Assembly (NCBI GenBank): GCA_004009845.1
Contig: RMBW01000085.1
Span: forward strand, 1-64,000
Source: Davidsoniella eucalypti
Taxonomy: Eukaryota > Ascomycota > Sordariomycetes > Microascales > Ceratocystidaceae
Length of the DNA: 64,000 nucleotides
Direction of reading: 5' to 3'
Under the pieces are notes generated by a model that saw only the letters and a program-made list of their open reading frames with translations, ran no database searches and had not been told where the DNA came from. A program made the position numbers and the translations under genes. This document shows positions 18,463 through 30,004 of the stretch, piece by piece; position 1 is the stretch's first letter, and each line of letters opens with the position of its first letter.

Positions 18463-21400
18463 TTAGACGTTGACAGTCAAGTTTAGAGCTACGTTGGGCG
18501 GAATCTGATTTCTGGTAGAGGTACTACTAGGAGGAGGGGTATCGTTGTCCTCCGCAGTCAGATCGACACTCTTCTCACTGGCACGCTCGGGAGGTGGCGT
18601 AGGAACCCCATTAGCAAGAGGATCAGGCAGCTCGACATCGCCGGGAGTTGGCAAAGGAGTGTTTTCTTGAGTACGGTTGCCGTTCTTGGAGTCATTCTCG
18701 TCTGCTTCGTGGATGGTAGAGAACTTCTTAAGAATCTTCTTAAGCGCCTTGCGACGGATAGGTTTGCTGAGAAATTCATTCATACCTGATTCCAGGCAGT
18801 CCTTGATGTTACTTTCTTCAGAAAACGCTGTCAACGCCACGATAGGTGCTTTAAAGCCCATCTCACGAATCAAACGAGTACTTGTCAGACCATCGACATG
18901 AGGCATCTGAACGTCCATAAACACAATGTCGAAAGTCGATGATGTTTGCATGGTCTCTTTGACGATCTCGAACGCCTCTTGCCCATCCTTGGCAATCGTC
19001 ACGTTTTCAACACTCTCGATCTTGAGCATACGGCTAACAACATCGATGTTAGTGTTATTATCGTCGGCAACCAGAACACGAAGGTTTTCTAAGCCACTCG
19101 TTCGCGGAGGGGTTGGCAATCTGTCAGCATCTCCACGCTTTTGGCCATCACTGCTAGACTCTGGGGCTGTTGGTGCAAAGTAAGGGCGGCTCAAGCCAAC
19201 AAGACGAGGCTGGGAATCGTGGGTAGGTGAATGTGGTGCGTCCGAAGCAGCCATGACAGCACTGCGAATAGCCTCTACATCGTGAGTCTCGTGAAGGCTA
19301 GTTGGGCGAGACGCCGAGACAGGAGCGCCTTCCTGGATAAAGCGCAGCGGAATTTGCATCGTGAACTTGGAACCAACATTGACTTCACTTTGAAGAGTGA
19401 CACGGCCACCCATGAGGTTAGCAAGTTGCTGGCAAATGCTAAGGCCAAGGCCAGTACCACCAAACTTGCGGCTTAGGCCAAGATCGCCTTGGACGAAAGG
19501 CTCGAAGACACGATCAAGCATGTGTTGGCTAATTCCGGGGCCGGTATCTTCGACCTCAAAGTTGAACTGGTACATGCGCGTGTTTGGTGGAGGTTGGCTA
19601 GGCTTGGTTTCACGGATAATTGAGTAGGAAACAGCGCCCTGGGGATCGACGGGGTTCAAGCTTAGAGCTGTTCCCTCGGCCAGAACCAACTTGGGGGTAG
19701 AAGCGTTTGGCGATCTAGCTTGAGAACCCTGTGAGTGAATGGACGGCGAGCCGAGGCGACTACGCATAGTAGCCAGATTGCCCTTGGATCCCTTGGAAAT
19801 CGACGATGTGCGGCTAACCTCCCCGACAGGAGAGTTGATAGTGTTTTCAGGAGTATCGATGGGTCCCAGGCAGTGGATTCTAACGCTGACAGTGCTCTCT
19901 GGGGAACTGAACTTGAGACTGTTATTCACCAGGTTGATGATAACCTGCTGGATTCTATGAGGATCACCCCAAAGCCACATGTCCTTCACGAGACAGGTTC
20001 CGGGAGGTCCCATGCCTTCGGGTTCCATCAATTGGCCCTGGGAATCTGGAGAACTGAGGAAGCGAACGTCAAGCTTGATTTTGCTCTCGCGGGCTTGCTT
20101 TTCGAAGATAGCAGAGATCTGAGAACTGATATCTGACATGAGGAATTCGGTTTCCTTCAAGCAGAGCTGCTGGCCGATTTGGTTCTTGGAGAAGCTCAGT
20201 AAATCCTCGAGAAGATGGAGTAACAGTTCACCTTGGTCATGTTAGTATATCGCTCAGTTATACATGATTACGGACGTACTTACCAGATTTGTACAGAACA
20301 CCAAGCGATTCCTTGATATACTCGATACTCTCAGATTGCAGGCAGACTGCAGCCATGCCCAAAATACCGTTAAGTGGGGTTTTCAGCTCGTGGGATATAT
20401 TAGCGATGAAGAGAGTCTTGCTCTCATTGGCAGCCTCGGCAGCTTTCTTGCTGATTTCTAATTCACGCGTACGTTCAAGAACCTTGAGGTCAAGGAGGTC
20501 GTATTGTTTCGTGAGTTCCTCGCTCATGTCATTGAATGTCTTAGTCAACTCCGTAAGTTCGTCTTTGATGAAATGGTGCCGATCTTGGACCTTTCCGGGA
20601 ATCATAAATGTTGATCTAGCAGCGCCGTTCCGATCGTTTCTTCGATGTGAATATGAGCTTCGTAAGCCAAGCGTTTGCAATATCGACCCGACCCATGACG
20701 CATTCAGACCGCCACCCCCACCTTCAGGGTCCTGCTTTTCGTTTCCGTATACAGTCTCATGGTATCCTGGAGGGGCAATTGTCTTTTCGGTAGCAGACTT
20801 CAGTCTTCTAATAGGCAAAACACTCAAGTGAGCACATGGAATGACAATGATCATGATGACACCGACAGTGCTAAAGACAGTTCCAAGGAGGATATTACGC
20901 AGTTTGACCATTGGTTCAAAGGCCTCCTCACGAGCTTGTTCAACTAAGACAGTCCAATTTGCTAAACTTGTATTTGTTCTTGCAAAACCAACTGCGACTT
21001 TGAATCCCTGTTCATTTGTGGTTGATAAGAAGGCACTAGCGTTGTTGACGGAGTTGAACTGTTCCGAATATGACTCCATCAACGCTGGATATTGACTGAC
21101 GTTGAAGTACTGGTCGCTGTCTGTGGCGGTTGATACGGAACTTCTGAGGGAATGGCGATCGGTTTGGCCCGAGAGTGGCGTTGGTGGGAGCAAGAAGTGC
21201 ACCTTGTAGGTTCCAATACGGGACTTGGAAACCTTGAACTGGTCGGTGGTGGCGGAATTGGACATGTTGAAGCGATTCGTCGGGTCAGAAGGGCCAATGA
21301 CAAGAACCAAGCCAGTCTTTCCTAAACCTTCTCTCGACGTCGTAGCAGTGAATATAGACGTAGCTTTGGCAAGCACGGTCATGTATCCAAGGACGAACTT

Positions 21401-22117
21401 GCTTTCGCTACTTGCTTGGTAGATTGGAATAGTCAAAGACATCAGAGCAAAGGTTCCGTTGATCGTCAATGGGCCCAGAAGCAAGCCACGCTCGTTGTTT
21501 AGGAGGAAGTTGTCGAAGGCGTAGACCTCGGTTTTGTTAACAGTCGGGTCGGCCTCGTCGGGTTCGTCGGTTTCCTTGTAAGTCAGAGTTGGGTAAAGCG
21601 ATTCGGGGTATCCTTGGGCTATGTCTGAGACGTAGACGGCGTCGCTTTCGGTCGTATCGGGGAGTTCAATTTTAGGAATATTGCTGCCAGTGACGTTGAA
21701 GACGCCATGTGGGTTACCAGTGTCGTTTCTAGTGTAAACACGGCACTGGAGGAGATTGTTGAGACCGGGTGTGCTGAGAACAGCCTGAAGAGATTCGTTG
21801 GCGGGATTCCAATTGGTGCTGTTTTGGTAGTAGAACTGAAGCGAGCTTTGCACTAGTATGCGTGATCCGATAGACTGAATGCTCATGTACATGGCATCGA
21901 GCTCGGCAGATATTCGAGTGGCTTTTAATGATGCGGTGAGTGCTAACTGGTCGGACTCGACATCTTTGACGAAGTTGTTGACGAAGATCCACGTCGGGAT
22001 GGCCACAACGATGAGTGCGGCCACAACAGCAAGCAGCACCAAGGCTGCAAGCTGCTCGCGGATATTCACGCGCATGGACGACGGCAGACATGATAGGAAC
22101 TTCTTAGGGCGGACCAT
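18463..22117 (-). CDS. SLN1: Sln1/TcsB-type hybrid osmosensor histidine kinase (1200 aa)
   Basis: Exons are 22117-20284 and 20231-18463; the 52-nt intron has a GTAAGT donor and a perfect TACTAAC branch site. TM1 is at about residues 23-45, a sensor region extends to about 405, TM2 is at 408-432 and HAMP follows. A coiled coil leads to HisKA with the H-box HELKTPLNG (His near 576). HATPase_c follows with VIINLVNNSLKFS, DTGPGIS, FEPFVQGD and GGTGLGLSI (about 710-875). The receiver domain has VADDNN, FMDVQMP (Asp near 1050) and a conserved SKPI Lys, then a Pro/Thr-rich tail. In yeast Sln1 is a plasma-membrane sensor that signals through Ypd1 and Ssk1 to the Hog1 MAPK; in Aspergillus the orthologue is TcsB. 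The first in-frame ATG is at 22117. All catalytic motifs are present. Confidence 0.95.
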
Positions 22118-23110
22118 TGTGAGCAAGAGCAGACAGTCGCAGAAGTCGCGGGGCTGGAGACCCTACGGCAACGCGACGGCGAGTGGTGCACGGTAGGGAA
22201 GGCCGTAGAGGCTAAAGAAAGGACGTAGATGTCGATACCCTATGGTGTCAAGTATAGGGCAGCTATCGTCGAGGAATCCGGTATGAAGAGGGAAGTGGGT
22301 TGGCGAGGGGTTTCTAGAGCTGGGTTTGACGCAGATATAGACTCATAAAACAGATGGGGGATGCCCAAGGACTTGGACGCTGGAATGTGGTGAGCGACAG
22401 CTTGACGCAAGACGGCATACAAATAAGATGCAGATGCAAGTAAAGCACCAGAAACAGCGTCGGATGCGCTCAAGGCGAGATGTCGCGTAGGGGAAGAAAC
22501 AAGGTCTCGAAGGGAAGCACTTCCCGAGCTTCAAAAACGGACGTCTAGGTCTAAAAGCCGTGGGTGGAATCGTTGAAGCTGATCCTGTCTGTCGCCAAAG
22601 ACGAAAAAGCTGATAGGACGGATGGAAAGACAAAAACACAGCGAAAACAAAGCCAGTGTCCGACGATATGCAACTGTTGGGCGATTTCAGTGGCTCGTTT
22701 GGCGGCAAACACACTGAAGTGATCGGCAAAGAAAAGGGCAGGCAGGATTTATGGGTAAAGAATGAAAGGCGAGTTTATTGGCTCCGTTCTGCGTCTCTTT
22801 CTCCAGACGATTCAGAAGATTTCAGCGAATGTCGGATTCTGGCGTAGGCGAGAAGGCAGACAAACAAAAGAAAAAAAGAAAGAAGGACAGGGCAGCAGTA
22901 GCAAAAAACTATGGGCAAATAAAACAGTAAGCGATAGCCAAAGCAGCGTTCGGTTGTTCTGCTAACTAGTCCCAGTTCTTTGACTCTGTTATTGCTGCTG
23001 TTATTGCTGCTGTTATTGCTGCAAATAAACAAGCAAAGCAAAGCAACCCACAGCAGCAAAGAGAAAAAAAATGAGGAAAGATCCACGAGCAAAAAAAGAA
23101 GGTTTGCATA
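22118..23110 (-). promoter_or_regulatory. SLN1 upstream region / probable long leader
   Basis: About 1 kb upstream of the SLN1 ATG lacks credible genes. The minus strand is pyrimidine-rich in parts (complement of the AAGAAAAAAAG tract at 22865-22885). A threefold 12-bp direct repeat (TGTTATTGCTGC) lies at 22987-23022. I infer promoter plus 5' UTR. Confidence 0.4.
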
Positions 23111-25539
23111 GTGCGCTCCTACTTCCTTCGGTCAGTGCAGGCGGCAGGGCCCAAGGTAAGAAACTACCAGAACTACCCGAACTAACAGCCAAAATCCATG
23201 TGCGAGCTACCTTTTTTATTCTTCTTCATTCTCTGGTCTTTCCGTGCCTGGACTAATTCAGCCCACATACTAAAATAGACTAATTGTACATTGTATAACT
23301 ACTAATACAGATGCAAGTATGTACGTGCCAGTATGCCTAGCGGTAGTTCAGGGCCATATCGCTACACAGATGTCTTTTTGGATTATACAAAACACCTAGA
23401 AACCCTTTTTATTTCTATCGTTAGTACATTTCCTAGCTGTATGTCGTCTTTCTGCTGACCAAGTCAACTCCAGACAACTACGCATTTGAGCAGCAATTCT
23501 TCAAAGGCTGCGTCAAATTAAAGCATACTTCAATGATGATATTCTAACCAAAACAGGACGTCCCAAAGAGACAAGGGACAGGCCTGTAAAAGGAGTGCCT
23601 TTTTGTGGATTTACTGTGGGCTCTATTAATCTCAATGGGAAAGTTGCTGTTGTCTGCATCCCTGAAACATGACAACATAGGAGGAGCAAGCATTTACAGA
23701 ACAGAGGCCAAAGTCTTGGGGAAGCTCCAAGCAGCAACTTAAGAATAACATGGTATCGACAACTGGTTGCCTGTTCTGCTAGTTCTTTTCATAGTAGAAC
23801 TATGAAGTCATCCCAGGTTGAAAAATTACAGGGTCACACCCTATTCCAAGTTTTCTCTCATCATCATTGTCATCTTTATTGTTTTTTTTTTTTCTTTTTT
23901 CAATTGTCTTTGCATAGGTATCCAATTGATTCAGTATGCGAAAGCATAAGTTCAAGCTCTTCTTCATCAGGTGTGCTATTTTTGCCGTCTGTAGGGATCA
24001 CCGACAGCAAGGGGTGCCCTGTGCATTCATTCATCTATTCATTGTTCAAGCAACCAAACGAAGGAGGTCAGGCCCGCTATAGTTGTTATACTACATATGT
24101 ATGTACCCGGATGTATGGCAGTCTTGGAGCAAAAAAGAGATCAGCGCATTAAATGATGGACAATGAAAGTGTTAATCAGCTGTCCTTCCGATGCGTTGGG
24201 TCAGAACCACTTTTCGTCTTTACATGAGCAAACAGCAGTTCAGAGGCGCACAGTTGTATCTGTAATATGTACGTATGTAAATACATACAATAAATGCCGT
24301 GGTCAACGCAGCCAGACAGACTCACGCTTTATTAGGTAAGCAGTTTGCTGTGTGCGCAGGATGGTCTTTTTATGTCATCTTTGCTATTCTTCCCATGATA
24401 ATACCGAACACTCACTCAAACGAGCTACCATCACATCATCATCTTGTTCCAAACTTACATATCAGAGCATGTATCGTAGTGTATCCATCGAACATATGCT
24501 ATGTCTATTTTGCTTGATACATCGCCTGACCAAATATACATACAGATATGTACTACTAGAATTTACCCTTCAGGCCATTTATTACAGCAGCAAGATACAC
24601 ATATAACTACGCGAACAAGGCACGGACGTGATTGTTGTAAGTACTTCTCTGCACTGCCTGGCGGGCTTTTTCTTTTTCTTGCATTGGTCAGCTCAGACCA
24701 CCCTCCTTTGCGCGTTCATTCACGCTCTTCAGTATTGGGGAAGCGACCCTTTCTTAGCTAGGCCCTAAACAAAACTCTAGAGATCTCGCTGTATGAGCTT
24801 TCACCCCTCTCGAAAGGCAAACGAAAGGCAAACAAGAGTTCATCCTTCCTATGTCGTTGCGCAAGCTCTCCATCTGCCCCTGTTTCCAATTGCCATCCTG
24901 TGGTTCCTGAGAAAAACAGATGATGTGTCTATGATTGTATGTTGTATACATCTGTACATCCATATGTACAACTATGACTGAAATACTATGTACATACATA
25001 CGTTCCATTATTATATGTACAAAGGTGCGCTTAGGCCAAGATTCAACTACTGAGAGCAATAGGTGGTAGTGACAACTACACTCAATTACGAACGTTGCTC
25101 CAAGAATGAATTCACTTCAATAGGAACGGGTTCTGGCATCGGCTACAATATCTCCTAATAATACATTAGTCCCATACGCTTTCAGCGGAATCCCAGGATA
25201 ATATATGGATAATAACATTCCGATATTATACGCATAGCTCGCCGACGTGTTACTACATATGTATTCCTCGTAACTCTGTAACTAAGACCCCAGGGTAGAC
25301 TATGCTTCTATTTGCTGCAGGTACTAATTCAGCCATGCACGCATTCATACCCACGCAGCCTGAAGGCATTGCGGCAAAGTTCGTAGTGCCGCAGTGGCAG
25401 CTCCGGATCTCCGTTAGAGAGCGTACCAATGATATTGTTAGAAACTATCTATGTAATATGGCTTCCAACATTAAATATCAGCGTCAGGCTTTGTTCCTCG
25501 TGTCGCGATGGAAACGTGTTTAACGCTAGCTTTCAAGAA
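23111..25539. other. Gene-free spacer
   Basis: Many short palindromic ATGTAC/GTACAT motifs (for example 24268-24290 and 24985-25020) are scattered here. No ORF with protein-like composition and splice structure was found. Confidence 0.4.
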
Positions 25540-27060
25540 CAAGCGAAGCACATCCTAAGAGCCTTCCCAAAGCTAATTGTAAAAATTCCAAGGTGTTCAG
25601 AGTAAATTATCTAAAATATTTAAGTGGCAAAAGATAGTAACATTCTAGCAACCCTATTTATATCATGTAACCCTATATAATGTACGTTGATTCAGCTCAA
25701 CTAAATTGAGCCCTTTTTACTTGCTTATACTACTTCGAACTTTCAATTTTCACTGCATAGGTCGTATGGTTTCTATAATATTTTTTGCAGTTTGTTGTTT
25801 TCAAGTCTATGCTGATTCTTGATCTTAGACTCGAGCTTTGAATAGAGAAATCAAGTGCAAAGCCAGAGTGAAACTCAGACTTGGCGATTGTCTTTTCATT
25901 TATTTTTCTGTTCATGTTCTTAGCTAGACTAACTACTAGGAATTTGTAAATTGCTAGTTAAATATCTCCAGTGATAGACAAAAGTATTAAAAAAATACAG
26001 ATAGCATGCTGGCAAGGAACAGCTAGCAACAACACAGATAAAAATTTCATCTACTAAGATTTCTAGATTGTAGTGTACATGTTTATTCTATATCAAGGAT
26101 AGATCAAAGTTCTTGGTCTTGCCAATCCCTTCCTCATTTTTACTCTGTTATGCTCTTGAACTTTTGCAACCTCTCTCAAGTGTTATATCTCATTGCAATA
26201 TACAAACAATATGCCAAGTAATATAGGTCATTCTACTTTGGCAGTAATCACTCCAGATATCAATGAAGGCACTGATAAATGTCCTGGACTAAGCTTTGTG
26301 TTCCGTAATCAAACCTTGATTTAGAGGGATAACAGCTGAAGTATGGAGTATATACTTTTAACGATAGATAACCACTCCAACTAACACTTTTTGCAACTCA
26401 AAATATATATCTTCAAAATTGATTGCCCATTTTAGACGCTGTGATTTCTTAGACTAATTTGATTCCATCTATTTTGTCCTACTTCTTGTCCAAGAAAATG
26501 CCATTTTGGTGCTGTTATGCACCTATATTTTTCAGTCCATTTCATTTATTTCTTACCTAGACTGACTACTAGATATATATTGATATAGACTAGCATAAGG
26601 CCTTTCACTGTTTCTACATTTTAGTCATAGCAATAAACATATCTATGCAGCTACACAATGGCGATGAAGGTTGTGTGACAACCCAAAACTAAAAATTGTC
26701 ACCTTTCAGCTTTGACTAAAAAGTTAGATGTTCTAGAAGACTATATAGTTAGCTAGTTATGAGCTTTAAGAAAAGTTAGTGGTTAACTAATTGCTTTTAG
26801 TTGCTAGTTGCTTTTTTTGGTTTCAGCTCTTGAACTAGCATTAGCTCCTGTATCTGGGATGCTAATAGACATTTTTTATTTCTTATCTCTATATTCCAAT
26901 GCTTTAGTATGCCTTGTGTAGGTACTTTCTACGATTGTCACATCTCTAATGAGCAACATCTATTGCAAAATAAAATATATCAGTTGACTACTCCTCTCTG
27001 TTTTTCAGATCCATCGTTAGGGTTTAGTATGCCTGTGTAGGATTTTAGGGTTCTTATACT
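25540..27060. repeat. AT-rich degenerate repeat block
   Basis: Related segments recur. CTAGACTAACTACTAG (25924-25939) and CTAGACTGACTACTAG (26558-26573) are both preceded by TTTCATTTATTT-like text. Likewise TTTAGTATGCCTTGTGTAGG (26903-26922) recurs as TTTAGTATGCCTGTGTAGG (27023-27041). The block looks like old, diverged repeat copies. Confidence 0.4.
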
Positions 27061-27086
27061 TTTGTTTGACAACCTTGCCCTTTGGA

Positions 27087-27206
27087 CTTTGACTTTACTT
27101 TTGACTTTACTTTTGACTTTACTTTTGACTTTACTTTTGACTTTACTTTTGCCTTTACCTTTGCCTTTGCCTTTGCCTTTGCCTTTGCCTTTGCCTTTGC
27201 CTTAGC
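27087..27206. repeat. Minisatellite of 12-bp and 6-bp units
   Basis: About five 12-bp units (ACTTTTGACTTT) pass into about eight 6-bp units (TTTGCC). Both strands are open across the array and give Lys/Ala/Val repeats on the minus strand, an automatic result of a 6/12-bp period, so no protein is called. Confidence 0.8.
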
Positions 27207-30004
27207 TAAGCTAAGTTTGACCTTAGGCTCTTGCTGGCGCCCAAACGCGAAGCGGGGCGAAGCCATCTTGTTTGTTCAAATAATTATATTTCTGGCTTCT
27301 TTATCACAAACAACATCATCAAATATCCGCAAGCTTAGTCTTGGTTCAAACAGCAGCTGAGAAGCAGCCTACGTTTACGTTCCGTCTTGTTCTCTTATCT
27401 CAACCTGCTGTACTCTCTCGCATGGAGGGTGGTAGACGATATTTTAGCTACATTAGCACCATGCATGCCTACCTGGCGGCGTAAGCTTTATAAATGTATA
27501 AAGCTGTAAATGATTTGCAACCTTTTGGTGTGTTATTAGTGGAGAATATTATAAAAAACAACCTAAAACAATAGGATTGGCGCTGTAAGTGCCATATGTG
27601 GATCTTGTAAGGCGAGAGATAGAAGAGAAAAGTAAGATTTGGGGTCGTTGGCAAATCGTTGGATTAGCAAGCTGAACAACAACGTACTTTTCTTGGAGAG
27701 AAAAGACCAACGAGAAGATGATGGGCAATTCTTACAACTGTGGACAAACTTATGGTCTATGGGCTTCTTTGTTTGCGTTTACAATGATGTAGGTTAGGGG
27801 AAGACTAAGAATGCCGATGGCGTCATGTCCGAGTCTGTAAGTGTATAGTTATAGGCTTCGGCCGCAAGGGTTTAGGCATCAGGAGCTTTGGGTCTTTGAT
27901 TCTCCGGGTAGCCAGTTAGGACAAACACAAATGCTTGCCCAAGACATAACGAATGAAAACAGAACCCGAGGGAGAGAAAGAAGGCAAGCAAAAGAAACAA
28001 GAACAAACTAATCGTTGGCCAGATCATTTAAACGGTTACGGGTTACGTATGGACCCCGTCATCGATGCTATCTGTTGTTGTAGCTGTGATTGTATTTTGT
28101 TGTTTTACCTGTTGTTGAAATTGCACAGGGCAATAGTTGACGGAATGGAAGGGTGGCTGGAGCACAAAGGTTCGATGGCAGGCAATGCCGTCATTGTGCT
28201 TGATTGGTCGATGGCACCTGATAGGTGTCCTGATAACCAAGGCTGCCGTTCTGAGCTGGTGCTATTCCTTTTTTGGGCTGTTGGCTTGAGCGCCGTCAAG
28301 GCCGACTAGTTTTTACGGCTCTATAACTGTACAACTATGTATACATGTACAAAATATATGTGAAAAGTTACAGTGTGCTAGTAATTGTGAGAAGCAAGAA
28401 TTTGCTCCGTTAATGGTTTTACGACGTCTCTATATTGAGGCTTCCTCCCTTTGCCTGGTTTCTTTTCTTTTTTTCGCATTTTGTATGTAGGATCAAATCA
28501 CATTGTCACTCTTTGGACCATCGCGGACCCGTACCATTTTCCTTCTTTTCTGTTTATCCAGCTTCTTCCTGCTCTCCAAGCCATGTATGGCCAATCAAGG
28601 CCCGTCCTTGGGAGATTGTGGCGGGAAGATGCAGCTACCTGAACGAGAACGCCACTTGTCCTTCAATGTGTTGTCTGTTGATTCCACACGCATTTTCGTT
28701 ACACCGCAAATTGAACATTGTTCGTTTCCGTCTGCCTAGGCTAGGCCGCGCACTTTTTTTTTGATTTGTTTTCTTGCTCGTTCTTTCTTTCCGATCCTGT
28801 CCCTCGCTTCTACTGCTCTGCTCTTTTGCTCTTTTGCTCGTTCGAGTTTGTGTTGCAGCAGAAGCAATGGCCAGCCCAACTAGGCCATCTAAGCATCCTA
28901 TGAACTTATGGAACAAGTGGAAGAATCGTGGGGTACAGGGCACTTGATTGATCTGGCTCTCTGCCTGGGTTGATTTAAAAGCAGCTGCTTCTCGTGCTAG
29001 ATGCCTCGATGCGCTGGCCCCTGATATCATATCCTGTGATATGTAATCGAGGGTGCAGTTTCAAACTAGGCTGGAGACGTACAACTATGCATCTTCTCTG
29101 GTTGCAACGTCTAGAGCCATCAATATCTTTAGAGCCGACAGCCATCATACCTTCTATACATGTTCTTCACTTTTGTGGCAATGGACATATGTATCCATTA
29201 CATTGATGGCTCTCGATGATCCTAGGGCGCCAATGCCACTCTATAAACCGTGTATCTCATGTTTCAATAGCAGTGCAACCGTATGGTGCCCACTGCTACG
29301 ACCATTCTGGAGCCAGCAAGCTTTTTTATGATTTAGTCTTCTGTTTAGAAAATGACGTGTAAACTTGAACTTGTGAACATTATGTACATAAGTGAGCATT
29401 TGTAAACAGTGTTATACATTGAAAAGAAGCTATAAAAGAAACAAAAGAAACAAAACAAAAAGAGAGAAGCCAAGAAATAAGCAGTGAGTAGAGATATTCA
29501 AACAAAAAACAACCAACGTAAAAAACCATGAAAAACAAAGTAATGTGTACACACTGGATATAGAGACCCTACCAGCCCTATGAAAATAAAAGACTAGTAT
29601 AAAGCTTAGGATCTTTAGTAGACTTACTTGAAAAACTGCCCAAAAAAGCTTTACAGACCGCTTAAAGGAAGAGGCGAACCTGCACCTGGAATCCCCCTAA
29701 GCGGTCTTTAGAAGTCTAGAATGATCCCTTGAGAAATGACCTCTAGGTTCAAGGGTCCAGATCTCGCTCACAAGCCGCCTGAACCGCCTCAAATGTTGAA
29801 GGCCAAATACCAAGATCAATTTGCCGGCGTCACTAGAACTGATGGTAGAACGTTGCGAAACAAACGACAACAATCGTTCCAGCGGACTAATTGACCGTAT
29901 AAAAATACAGAGAAGATACCTACAGGAATATGCCGTAGCCTACGCGATAGCGTTGAACAAGGCGAGTATCACAGCAGTTAAATGTGCGACCATCGGACTG
30001 AACC
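27207..30004. other. Gene-free spacer, including the 3' flank of the F-box gene
   Basis: No recognisable gene. Several ORFs of 60-130 codons have unstructured compositions and no start context. An inverted repeat at 29655-29707 is listed separately. Confidence 0.4.
29655..29707. repeat. Inverted repeat / potential hairpin
   Basis: AGACCGCTTA (29655-29664) and its complement TAAGCGGTCT (29698-29707) form 10-bp perfect arms separated by 33 bases, and pairing can extend with mismatches. It lies about 300 bases beyond the stop of the minus-strand F-box gene, so it could be a 3' UTR structure, or part of a small transposon or ncRNA. Confidence 0.45.

Noticed and set aside
27054..27266. ORF encoding long Lys-Ala/Lys-Val/Lys-Ser repeats (minus) and its mirror on the plus strand
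   Set aside because: It is the translation of a 12-bp/6-bp minisatellite, which is open in several frames automatically; no start context or neighbouring exons.
28635..29030. 131-codon minus-strand ORF with Lys/Ser/Arg-rich end
   Set aside because: Low-complexity, no splice or start context, and overlapping plus-strand frames are equally open.
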